NCBI GenBank assembly: GCA_964464965.1
Contig: CAYXHM010000004.1
Span: forward strand, 362,170 to 426,169
Direction of reading: 5' to 3'
Origin: UBA5543 sp964464965
Lineage (GTDB): Bacteria; Bacteroidota; Bacteroidia; Chitinophagales; Chitinophagaceae
DNA: 64,000 nucleotides
Notes under the pieces: model-generated
Seen by the model: only the letters and a program-made list of their open reading frames with translations
What the model was told of the DNA's origin: nothing
Databases searched by the model: none
In this document: piece after piece, positions 52,252-59,911 of the stretch
How positions within the stretch are numbered: the first letter of the stretch is position 1
How the letters are laid out: each line of letters begins with the position of its first letter
Position numbers and translations under genes: made by a program

Positions 52252-54210
52252 TCAATTCATTTTAGCTTCGTACTCCAGCATTTCCTCAAAGGCTTTGTCA
52301 TAGTCTTTCCCCAGGCTATCCAATTGCCTGTTCAGATTTTTATAAGCTTCATCTACCTGTACAAACCTGTCTTTATCAGAATAAAAAGTGGGGTCGGCCA
52401 GTTGTGCTTCAAGTGTAGCCTTTTCAGCGTTCAGCTTATTCATCTGCTCTTCCAGCTTCTGAAAATCTCTTTGCTTTTTCTGATACTCTTTCTGTATTTG
52501 CTTCATTTCAGAGCTGTTATCCACCTGTGGTTTCTTTTGCTCTTCTTTTTTTGCAGCCACAGGTTGTGGTGCCTGCGCATTGTTCTTCCCTAACGATGCT
52601 TTACGTTTTTCCTTCTCTTCTTCATACATCATCCACTCATCGTAGGTTCCGGCAAATTCTCTTATCAGCCCATCTTCAATCACCCAAATCTTATTGGCCG
52701 TCTTGCTGATAAAATACCTGTCGTGCGATACGAGGATGAATGTGCCCTGGTATTTGTTCAATGCTTCTATCAGCATCTCTACGCTTTGCATATCCAGGTG
52801 GTTGGTAGGCTCATCCAGCATCAGGAAGTTGGCCTTCATTGCAATGGTCTTGGCCAGCGCTACCCTGGCCTTCTCTCCACCGGAGAGTACTTTTATCTTC
52901 TTAAATACGTCGTCTCCGCTAAACAGGAAGCAACCTAAAAGCTGGCGTAATTCCAGTTCAGGCTTGCCTGTACCCGCACGCAACATCTCTTCCAGTATCT
53001 CGTTCTCTACATTCAAGGCCTCCAACTGGTGCTGAGCATAAAAACTTTCTTCTACATTATGGCCTTCTTTTCGTTCTCCTTCAAACGTTTCTTTACCTGC
53101 AACAATACGGAGTAAGGTAGATTTACCTTTACCATTCGCACCTATCAGGGCTATCTTATCGCCCCGGTTTATCTCAGCGTTAGCATTGTTAAATATCTGC
53201 TGCTCGCCAAATTTCTTAGAAATATTTTTTAATGTGCTGATGATCTTACCGGGCTGTGTCTTCACATCAAAGTTGATGTTCATAGTGGGTACAGATGCAT
53301 CAGGAGATTCTATTTTATCCAGCTTATCCAGTTTTTTCATAGCACTCTGGGCCTGTGCTGCCTTAGATGCCTTTGCTTTAAACCGCTCAATAAACCGCTC
53401 CTGCTGGCGGATATAATCCTGCTGGTTTTCGTAGGCGCGCTGTTGCAGTTCCATTCGCTCTGCTTTCTCCTTCTGGTAAAAAGTATAGTTGCCCGAATAT
53501 ATATGCAGGTCTTGCTGCCATACCTCTACTATACGGTTCACCATCCTGTCCAGGAAATACCTGTCGTGAGATACGATGACCACACTGCCGGGATATCCCT
53601 GCAGGTAGCGTTCCAGCCATTCTATCGACGGAAGGTCCAGGTGGTTGGTCGGTTCATCCAGCAGCAACAGGTCAGGCGCCTGCAGCATCATTTTTGCCAG
53701 TAACACGCGCATTCTCCATCCACCGCTGAACTGGCTGTAGGGCCTTTGCAGGTCGGCGGTAGTAAATCCCAACCCCTCCAGTACTTCTGCCGCCCGGTGT
53801 TCCATTTCATACCCGCCTGCCACTTCAAAATCGTGTAGCATATGGCTGTACTTATCCAGCAGTTCGGCATCGTCACCTTTAGTTTCCAGTTCGGCTGCCA
53901 GTTTGGCCAGGTCCTGTTCCAGTTGGTGCGCCCTCTCAAAAGCCTGCATACCTACAGACAATATCGAATTGTCCGTGGAAAAGCTCAGCAAATCCTGGTT
54001 GAAAAAGCCTATGGTAACGTCTTTGGGCTTATTTATAGTACCGGCATCTACCTTATACGCACCGGTTATCAGGCGTAACAATGTCGATTTACCCGCACCG
54101 TTAGGACCTACCAGGCCTATACGCTGTCCTGTATCTATCTGCCAGCTGGCATCTTCCAGTATAGCCCTTGACCCGAAGAAAAATGAAATATTTTGTAAAG
54201 AAACCAACAT
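52252..54210 (-). CDS. ABC-F family ATPase (translation factor type)
   Basis: A 652-residue protein with two ABC domains and no membrane segments. Walker A motifs: GPNGAGKSTLL (domain 1) and GANGKGKSTLL (domain 2). Signature motifs: FSGGWRMRV and LSGGEKARV; Walker B: LLLLDEPTNHLD and FLMLDEPTNHLD. The linker (about 240-325) with QQERFIERFKAKASKAAQAQS is the P-site tRNA-interaction motif region. A C-terminal coiled coil (about 550-652) resembles the Uup/YheS type. ABC-F proteins act on the ribosome in stalling, assembly or antibiotic protection; the Uup-like C-terminus suggests a housekeeping role. Confidence 0.93.
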   Translation of the reverse strand: MLVSLQNISFFFGSRAILEDASWQIDTGQRIGLVGPNGAGKSTLLRLITGAYKVDAGTINKPKDVTIGFFNQDLLSFSTDNSILSVGMQAFERAHQLEQDLAKLAAELETKGDDAELLDKYSHMLHDFEVAGGYEMEHRAAEVLEGLGFTTADLQRPYSQFSGGWRMRVLLAKMMLQAPDLLLLDEPTNHLDLPSIEWLERYLQGYPGSVVIVSHDRYFLDRMVNRIVEVWQQDLHIYSGNYTFYQKEKAERMELQQRAYENQQDYIRQQERFIERFKAKASKAAQAQSAMKKLDKLDKIESPDASVPTMNINFDVKTQPGKIISTLKNISKKFGEQQIFNNANAEINRGDKIALIGANGKGKSTLLRIVAGKETFEGERKEGHNVEESFYAQHQLEALNVENEILEEMLRAGTGKPELELRQLLGCFLFSGDDVFKKIKVLSGGEKARVALAKTIAMKANFLMLDEPTNHLDMQSVEMLIEALNKYQGTFILVSHDRYFISKTANKIWVIEDGLIREFAGTYDEWMMYEEEKEKRKASLGKNNAQAPQPVAAKKEEQKKPQVDNSSEMKQIQKEYQKKQRDFQKLEEQMNKLNAEKATLEAQLADPTFYSDKDRFVQVDEAYKNLNRQLDSLGKDYDKAFEEMLEYEAKMN

Positions 54211-54217
54211 AAGCGCG

Positions 54218-54225
54218 CAAAATTA
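54218..54225 (-). promoter_or_regulatory. -7 box directly before the ABC-F gene
   Basis: The minus strand reads TAATTTTG plus C, ending 7 nt before the ATG at 54210. A leaderless or near-leaderless mRNA is predicted. Confidence 0.45.
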
Positions 54226-54340
54226 CGAGAAATAAGGGGGTTGCCCAAAACTGGAATTTATAAATCCCAGTGAGTAGATATGCTTCAACGATAATGGCAT
54301 AGACACAGCTATGCCATTTCTGTTTTTTATGGTATTTACC

Positions 54341-57300
54341 TTAGTATTTCGACTTGTAAAATTTTATGTATTCCTGTATATTTTTGTCTGCAGCCAGCTT
54401 GTTGTAGTTTGACAGGGAAATCATCATGATTTCGTATTCTACAGCCTCGTACTCCCTGAATATCTGCTTTGTCTTTTTCAGGCTGTTCAAATAAAGCACC
54501 GCCTGGTTCCTGTTCTCAAATTGTTTTACAGATATTATGCCATCGATGGCATTAAGCATATTAATTTCGGTTTGCAATTTCTGCGAACTGAACCTGAATT
54601 TATTGAAATCTTCTATTGCAGCATGTACACCCTTAGTACGTTGCTCCATAACCCTGAAGCTGAATATCACATAATGCGGCTCCTGTGGCTTAAAAGCATA
54701 TTGCTCAGGTATTATGCCACCTGCGGGCAATGCGGCAGGTGCCACAACTATATTGCCTGCAGCAGGAGCAGTTTCACCGGGCTGCAACACGCGGCCTGCA
54801 CCAGCCGATGTGTCTAAAAATGCGGTTTTAGCAGGCGGCGGTACAACCTTCCTGTTTTCTGTTACATATTTCAGTATGGCATCAGCCCATCTTTTCAGGG
54901 AGTCGTTAGGGTCTGTATGCGATTTCATAAAGACTATCAGTATAGAATCGGCAGCAGGATAGTTTGCGAGCATAGCCTCTGATGCCGCCTCTATTATCTG
55001 GAACCTGTCTTTATATACAGGCACAGGATATTTGCGTTGTCCTTCTTTTGCCATTACAAGCGCTGTATCGTAGTGCCTGTCCAACAAATGTGTATATGTT
55101 ACGTCATAAAACGCTACTACCCCACCTGCATTGTTTGCCACTCCGGCACCGTTTTCTGATGGCTGTACCAGGTTTGCCCATTTACTGCCCGCATGTTCCT
55201 GTTGTAATTCTGCCCTGTAGCGCCCTGCATCATCCATCCTGTTTTGTCTTAATGCGACAATATAACGCAGGTACAATGCCTCCGCGTCAAATTCATGTTT
55301 AGGATAACGTGTATCCAATGTATCTAACAAACCACCCACCGGCCCGTAATCTTCCAGGTCATTCACATATGCATTGGCTGCGCCAATATAAGCCCTTCTT
55401 ATACCAAGTGACAGTGAATCTTTTGCAGCCTGTGTTTTGGGTATAGCTGCCAAGAGCATTTCCTCTGTGGGCAAACCGTTGGCATCTACACCGGCTCCAT
55501 CAATAGCAATATTGCCTGACCCGTCGTTTTGTGCAAAACCACCTGCTGCGCTCCGTCTCCAGTTGTCCGCCAGGGGCCTGTTTCCCCACTTCTGTTTAAA
55601 ATCATTAAACCCTTTCTGCATTTGCGGGCCATTAGAAAAATACCAGTTAGCGTAGTTGTTTTTCCTGCTGTTATTTTCATTCCCTGTATTTTTCATGGCA
55701 GATGTAAGCCCGGCATTCTCTGCCTGGAAAATGCTATCTGCACGCCTGTCTTCCAGCATTTTTATATACCGGCGTACAATACTGCGCTGTTCTCTTTCAT
55801 CCATTTGAGACAGGGTAAGCAAACTATCATTGTACCTGATAGTCCTTAAAGGGTCTGTAAGTTTTTCCAGTACAACACTCCTGCGCAATGCTGTGCGCAT
55901 TTGTTCATCATCCGGTGCATCGCCCATATATATTGCTGAGCTGTCGTAGGAGCTTTTAGCAGATTCGTATTTTCTCTGCCCATAGTAAATATCACCCAAT
56001 GTAGCATAAGACAATGCCTTTTGCGTAGTTGTAGATTTAGGCGCATCTATACCTTTTTGCAGGTAAGTAATGGCACCTTCCTGGTCGCCGCCGTTTACAG
56101 ATAGCCTGCCCAGCAAATAATATACCTGTTCGTAATACTGGCTGTATTTACCGTCTTTCAATATAGTTTTAAGCAAGGCAACCGCATCTTCTTGTGCGCC
56201 GCCGGCCAGCATCAGGCTGGTTGCCATATTCTTCTTCGCATAAAAATCTAACTCAACCTTCGGGTTAAGGTCCTGAACCTTTTTGAAGTTTTCAGCAGAA
56301 GCTGTATAATTTTCATATCGTTGTTGCAGTTGGCCGTTAATATAGGCTGCACGTATCCTTATCCAGTCAGGCAACTTTTTGTCATTCACTACTTCATCCA
56401 GTGGTGCAATAGCTCCTTTGAAATCGCCCTGGTTCAGCCTGATGAATGATTTTTCAAGCGCTACCCTGCCGGCCAACGAACCTGAGAAATTGGGGTCTGT
56501 TTCTACCAGGTCTAATACGGACTCTGCTTCACCCTCCTTGTGCTGCTGGGTATAGACACGTGACAGCCACAATATAGCCTCGTTATGTACAGACTGGTGC
56601 ATCAGCAATCCTGCTATTCCCTTTTTCTCCTCTACTACAACCGATGTGTTTTTCTTACCCTTGCTCTTATTCTTGCCTTTTTTCTTTTTATCGCGCAGGC
56701 TTACAACATATTTAAATGCATCACCTGCATTTTTATAATCTCCCTTGTAATAATATGCCTGGCCTAATAACAAGTACAGGTCATCGCCCCATTTTGTACG
56801 GGGGTCATGTATCTGTATGCCCAGCGATGCTTTGTGGATGATGCTATCCATATCCGGTGCCAATACGGTCGAATCCCTGTCAGGATTGAATGGGTATAGT
56901 GCCAGCAACGAATCATAGTTTTCTCTTCGGAAGCGCTGCATATTCTCCAGGGCTTCGTCCATCTTCTGGTCGGCATTGAAATAGTAGTTATACCTGGTAA
57001 AGGTATTTTGCATTACAGACCGCGGGAAACCCCATCGCTTCTTGAGCATCTGCTCATTATTATACGCCTCCTGCTTCTTTTTTATTTTAACCTCGAGGGC
57101 AAGTTTAAGCTTGTCTTCTTTCTGCTTTTCTTTTACTTTTTGGTCTTTTTCCCGTTTCTCTTTGATTTTGGCAAGACTGTCTGTCCGGGCTTTTCTTACA
57201 GCCATTATACTATCTGTATATACCTTTCTTGCTGCAGTGGTACTATCTGTATAACTCTTTCTTGCTGCAGTGATACTATCTGTTACTTTTTTCCGGGCAG

Positions 57301-57877
57301 TAGCTATGCTATCATAATACGCTTCTCTTACCGATTTAATGCTGTCCGACCGTAACTTCCTGACTACTTCTACACTGTCTTTGTATCTTTTACTTTGCCG
57401 GTACTCCCTTATTTTGGCCAGGCTGTCCGAGCGTTTTTTCTGTACGGCTTTTACGCTGTCAGTATATGCTTTTCTAACCGCAATTGTACTATCTGAAATT
57501 CTTTTTCTTGCTGCCAGGGTGCTATCTGTACGAGCTTTTCGTACGGCTTGTATAGAATCAAGCCTTGCCTGTTTTACATTTGCAACACTATCCGTGTATC
57601 TCCTGCTTTCCTTATATTTCCTGACAACTTCCAGGCTATCGGCACGTCTTTCCCTTATTATTTTTAGCCTGTCAGATTCAGCCTTTCTTGCAGCCATGGT
57701 AGAGTCCATGATCCTTTGCCGGGCAGCCTGTGTACTATCTAAAAGTCTTTTTTGTTCAGCACGTTGTACCTCAAGTTCTAACTGCCTCGCCTTGCGTAAA
57801 CTATCTGTATTTTGCTGGGCGCGCAATTGCGTACCGGCGCAACACACCAATAATAATATTATTATATATTTAACCAA
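54341..57877 (-). CDS. PorW/SprE-like T9SS TPR protein with hendecad-repeat extension
   Basis: A 1178-residue exported protein. A signal sequence (1-20, ends LRA) is followed by 11-residue repeats (25-243), a Lys-rich helix (to about 285) and a TPR core. Core motifs match PorW/SprE proteins: NTFTRYNYYFNADQ near 297, DPRTKWGDDLYLLLGQAYYYKGDY, and the C-terminal SLSNYNKLAADKNIQEYIKF. PorW/SprE is needed for T9SS function and gliding and is normally a lipoprotein of about 850-900 residues; here no good lipobox is seen (LVCCAG only) and the N-terminus is lengthened. The start is TTG at 57877, because no in-frame ATG precedes the signal. It supports the T9SS cargo encoded in the window. Confidence 0.8.
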   Translation of the reverse strand: MVKYIIILLLVCCAGTQLRAQQNTDSLRKARQLELEVQRAEQKRLLDSTQAARQRIMDSTMAARKAESDRLKIIRERRADSLEVVRKYKESRRYTDSVANVKQARLDSIQAVRKARTDSTLAARKRISDSTIAVRKAYTDSVKAVQKKRSDSLAKIREYRQSKRYKDSVEVVRKLRSDSIKSVREAYYDSIATARKKVTDSITAARKSYTDSTTAARKVYTDSIMAVRKARTDSLAKIKEKREKDQKVKEKQKEDKLKLALEVKIKKKQEAYNNEQMLKKRWGFPRSVMQNTFTRYNYYFNADQKMDEALENMQRFRRENYDSLLALYPFNPDRDSTVLAPDMDSIIHKASLGIQIHDPRTKWGDDLYLLLGQAYYYKGDYKNAGDAFKYVVSLRDKKKKGKNKSKGKKNTSVVVEEKKGIAGLLMHQSVHNEAILWLSRVYTQQHKEGEAESVLDLVETDPNFSGSLAGRVALEKSFIRLNQGDFKGAIAPLDEVVNDKKLPDWIRIRAAYINGQLQQRYENYTASAENFKKVQDLNPKVELDFYAKKNMATSLMLAGGAQEDAVALLKTILKDGKYSQYYEQVYYLLGRLSVNGGDQEGAITYLQKGIDAPKSTTTQKALSYATLGDIYYGQRKYESAKSSYDSSAIYMGDAPDDEQMRTALRRSVVLEKLTDPLRTIRYNDSLLTLSQMDEREQRSIVRRYIKMLEDRRADSIFQAENAGLTSAMKNTGNENNSRKNNYANWYFSNGPQMQKGFNDFKQKWGNRPLADNWRRSAAGGFAQNDGSGNIAIDGAGVDANGLPTEEMLLAAIPKTQAAKDSLSLGIRRAYIGAANAYVNDLEDYGPVGGLLDTLDTRYPKHEFDAEALYLRYIVALRQNRMDDAGRYRAELQQEHAGSKWANLVQPSENGAGVANNAGGVVAFYDVTYTHLLDRHYDTALVMAKEGQRKYPVPVYKDRFQIIEAASEAMLANYPAADSILIVFMKSHTDPNDSLKRWADAILKYVTENRKVVPPPAKTAFLDTSAGAGRVLQPGETAPAAGNIVVAPAALPAGGIIPEQYAFKPQEPHYVIFSFRVMEQRTKGVHAAIEDFNKFRFSSQKLQTEINMLNAIDGIISVKQFENRNQAVLYLNSLKKTKQIFREYEAVEYEIMMISLSNYNKLAADKNIQEYIKFYKSKY
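57149..57805 (-). repeat. 19-unit hendecad repeat array in the PorW/SprE-like protein
   Basis: Residues 25-243 consist of 17 units of 11 residues and two of 16. The unit is D-S-[IVTL]-x-A-[AV]-R-K-x-x-[TS], for example DSTTAARKVYT and DSIMAVRKART. The two 16-residue units (DSLEVVRKYKESRRYT and DSLAKIREYRQSKRYK) are 71 residues apart, which suggests a larger duplicated block. An 11-residue period predicts a long straight or right-handed coiled coil. Confidence 0.85.
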
Positions 57878-58092
57878 CTGCCTGATATCGCTTAACCTAT
57901 TTTTTATCTGGAATGCTAACTTACTATATTATAACTGCAATGAGGCTAAAATATTTTACGTGCCGCCTGACAAACCTAACAAATATCAAAATTATATAAA
58001 ACCGGCTGATAACCTGATGACTGAATTGTTAACCTGTCTATAAAAATGCCATTCAAAGACCAGCTAAACTGCTAAAAATGTAAATTGCGGAT

Positions 58093-58578
58093 ATGGATGA
58101 CGTAACCCAAAAAAGCCGGGATTTTTTAAAACGGCTTAACAATACATACAGGCTTGTGTTTATTGATGATGAATCGCTTGAAGAGGTGGCATCTTACACA
58201 CTGACTATGCGCAAGTTATACATTCTCGTGTGTTCGTTGTTTGTTTTAGTAGCTATAGTTACCGTGTCTATTGTTGTTCTTACACCTGTTAAATATTACA
58301 TACCGGGCTATGCAGGTGGAAAAACCCGTAAAGAAATGGTGAGGTTGAAGCAAAATGTAGATTCATTGTCTGACCTGGTAGCTGCACAGGAAAAATACCA
58401 GGAAAACCTGCGCAATGTGATAACCGGTAATATGAAGACTCCACTGGACACTACCATGCTTGACTTAAAAAAGAGCCGCCAGGAAGAAATGAACAGCCTG
58501 TTGCCTACCTCGCAAGTGTTGATGAACCAAGCCGCGAAAAGCGTAAAAAAGGACAACGACAAATTGAAAAAACAATAA
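58093..58578 (+). CDS. N-terminal part of an M23-type envelope protein, lacking the peptidase domain
   Basis: A 161-residue protein. The start (LNNTYRLVFIDDESLEEVASYTLTMRK), one membrane helix (about 42-66) and the following TPVKYYIPGYAGG match the N-terminus of Bacteroidota M23 metallopeptidases, which read YRLV..DD.TFEE and TPLREYIPGY at these places. A coiled coil follows (70-115). The family usually continues into an M23 (LytM) domain, giving about 290-320 residues; here the protein stops without HxxxD or HxH. A -7 variant TAAATTGC is 4 nt before the ATG. AtpZ follows after 10 bp. It is divergent from the PorW/SprE-like gene. Confidence 0.65.
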   Translation: MDDVTQKSRDFLKRLNNTYRLVFIDDESLEEVASYTLTMRKLYILVCSLFVLVAIVTVSIVVLTPVKYYIPGYAGGKTRKEMVRLKQNVDSLSDLVAAQEKYQENLRNVITGNMKTPLDTTMLDLKKSRQEEMNSLLPTSQVLMNQAAKSVKKDNDKLKKQ

Positions 58579-58588
58579 CATTTGCTAT

Positions 58589-58795
58589 ATGCCTGAAGAA
58601 AAGAATAATACAATGCGCTACCTGGGCCTTGCCGGGCAAATGATGGGCATGCTTGCAGCAGCTACCTGGCTGGGCTGGTTTATTGACAAAAAAACTACAT
58701 GGAATTTCCCTTTATTCATCATAATATTGCCAGTACTAATTTTAGCCTATTCTTTATGGAAGCTGGTTAAAACTTTTGAGAAACCCGGAAAATGA
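58589..58795 (+). CDS. atpZ: AtpZ/AtpI family membrane protein
   Basis: A 68-residue two-helix membrane protein of the ATPase_gene1 type (PF09527): LGLAGQMMGMLAAATWLGWFIDKKT, then FIIILPVLILAYSLWKLVKTF. The family occurs at the head of F1Fo ATP synthase operons and is linked to c-ring assembly or Mg2+/Ca2+ transport. The ATGA overlap with the next gene indicates coupled translation. The expected atpB and other ATP synthase genes do not follow here. Confidence 0.85.
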   Translation: MPEEKNNTMRYLGLAGQMMGMLAAATWLGWFIDKKTTWNFPLFIIILPVLILAYSLWKLVKTFEKPGK

Positions 58796-59172
58796 AGCAA
58801 ACCTTTTTTACATCAGTACTGCTGTTATTTATTGTTTTAAGCGCTGTATTTTACTGGCTTAAATCGGCAGCTCCTGCCTTCAATTTTACAGTGCTTATGT
58901 CTGGCAATGTCATTATGCTGGTACTGTCTGTTATCACCTACTTTCTTGTTACCAAGAAAATTCACAGCGGTAATCCTAATGCTTTTGTAAGAGGCGTATA
59001 TGCATCATCTTTCCTTAAATTATTTATTTGTGTAGTAGCAATAGTAACATATGCTATTGTAAACAAACCTGATATACACAAGCCATCTTTATTCACCCTC
59101 TTTGGTGTGTACATGGTATATTCGGTAGTTGAAACAATGATGTTATCAAGACTAGCAAGAGAGGCGAAATGA
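58792..59172 (+). CDS. AtpI-like four-helix membrane protein
   Basis: A 126-residue protein with four hydrophobic segments (FFTSVLLLFIVLSAVFYWL, FTVLMSGNVIMLVLSVITYFLV, FLKLFICVVAIVTYAIV, LFGVYMVYSVVETMML). Proteins of this size and topology lie between atpZ and atpB in Bacteroidota ATP synthase operons. It overlaps atpZ by 4 bp (ATGA). An accessory role in ATP synthase assembly is inferred only from position. A SprT-like gene follows 1 bp after its stop. Confidence 0.7.
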   Translation: MKQTFFTSVLLLFIVLSAVFYWLKSAAPAFNFTVLMSGNVIMLVLSVITYFLVTKKIHSGNPNAFVRGVYASSFLKLFICVVAIVTYAIVNKPDIHKPSLFTLFGVYMVYSVVETMMLSRLAREAK

Positions 59173-59173
59173 T

Positions 59174-59818
59174 ATGAAGAAGAAGGAGACACCACTACAA
59201 CAACTACAGGAATTTTTGCCACCTGATACTTTTCAGATGGTAGCTCATTATTTTCAAGAATATACTATACACCTTACACTGACGCGCGAAAGAAAGTCTG
59301 TACTCGGAGACTACAGGGAACCAAGCACAACACACCCATACCACCGCATAACTGTTAATGTAAACCTGAACTGTTATAACTTCCTGATAACGCTGGTACA
59401 TGAACTGGCGCATATGGTTACGTTTGAACACTTTAAGCATAAGGCTGAGGCCCATGGTAAAGAGTGGAAAACACAATTCCGCCATATGCTGATGCCTTTT
59501 ATCGGGAAAAAGATTTTTCCTTCAGACATAGAAAAGGCACTTATCAAATATATGCATAACCCTGCAGCAAGTACCTGTACAGACCAGGGGCTTTACAAAG
59601 CACTATATAACTATGATATCCGAAAGCCGGGCTGTATGCTTGTTTGTGACCTGGAAATCGGGCATGTTTTTCAACTGGAAGATGGCCGGATATTTGAAAA
59701 AATAGAACAACTGCGCACTAGGAGTATCTGCAAAGAAGTTGGTACACGCAAAAAATATTTCTTCCCCGGTATTTACGAAGTGAAACGTATAAGAAGGCAA
59801 AGGCAGCAAATTGCCTGA
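59174..59818 (+). CDS. SprT-like zinc metalloprotease domain protein
   Basis: A 214-residue protein with HELAH at 76-80 (ITLVHELAHMVTFEHF), and KAEAHGKEWKTQFRHML following, which supplies the third zinc ligand His. This is the SprT/Spartan-type arrangement; in eukaryotes the fold cleaves DNA-protein crosslinks, but bacterial members are poorly studied. No C-terminal zinc-ribbon Cys pattern is evident; only CTDQG and CDLEIG Cys are present. It starts 1 bp after the AtpI-like gene, so the genes are probably co-transcribed. Confidence 0.85.
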   Translation: MKKKETPLQQLQEFLPPDTFQMVAHYFQEYTIHLTLTRERKSVLGDYREPSTTHPYHRITVNVNLNCYNFLITLVHELAHMVTFEHFKHKAEAHGKEWKTQFRHMLMPFIGKKIFPSDIEKALIKYMHNPAASTCTDQGLYKALYNYDIRKPGCMLVCDLEIGHVFQLEDGRIFEKIEQLRTRSICKEVGTRKKYFFPGIYEVKRIRRQRQQIA

Positions 59819-59884
59819 TAAACATCACCCATTTTTTCACCCTTATATATAAACTTTAATCCTGTATCGGTACAGGCAATTTTA

Positions 59885-59892
59885 TACATTTG
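59885..59892 (+). promoter_or_regulatory. -7 box of the M13 peptidase gene
   Basis: A perfect TACATTTG plus C, 19 nt before the ATG at 59912. The -33 element is not clear. Confidence 0.5.
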
Positions 59893-59911
59893 CAATTCTA
59901 AATAAACTACG

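Noticed and set aside
54293..54318. Hairpin AATGGCATAG/CTATGCCATT after the PorW/SprE-like gene as terminator
   Set aside because: The stem is perfect, but the T-run is on the plus-strand side only, where no gene ends; a terminator role for the minus-strand gene is not clear.
57339..58043. A 234-residue open frame antisense to the PorW/SprE hendecad repeats
   Set aside because: Its Leu/Ser/Thr repeats are the mirror of the coding repeats on the other strand; the real reading is supported by the signal peptide and TPR core.
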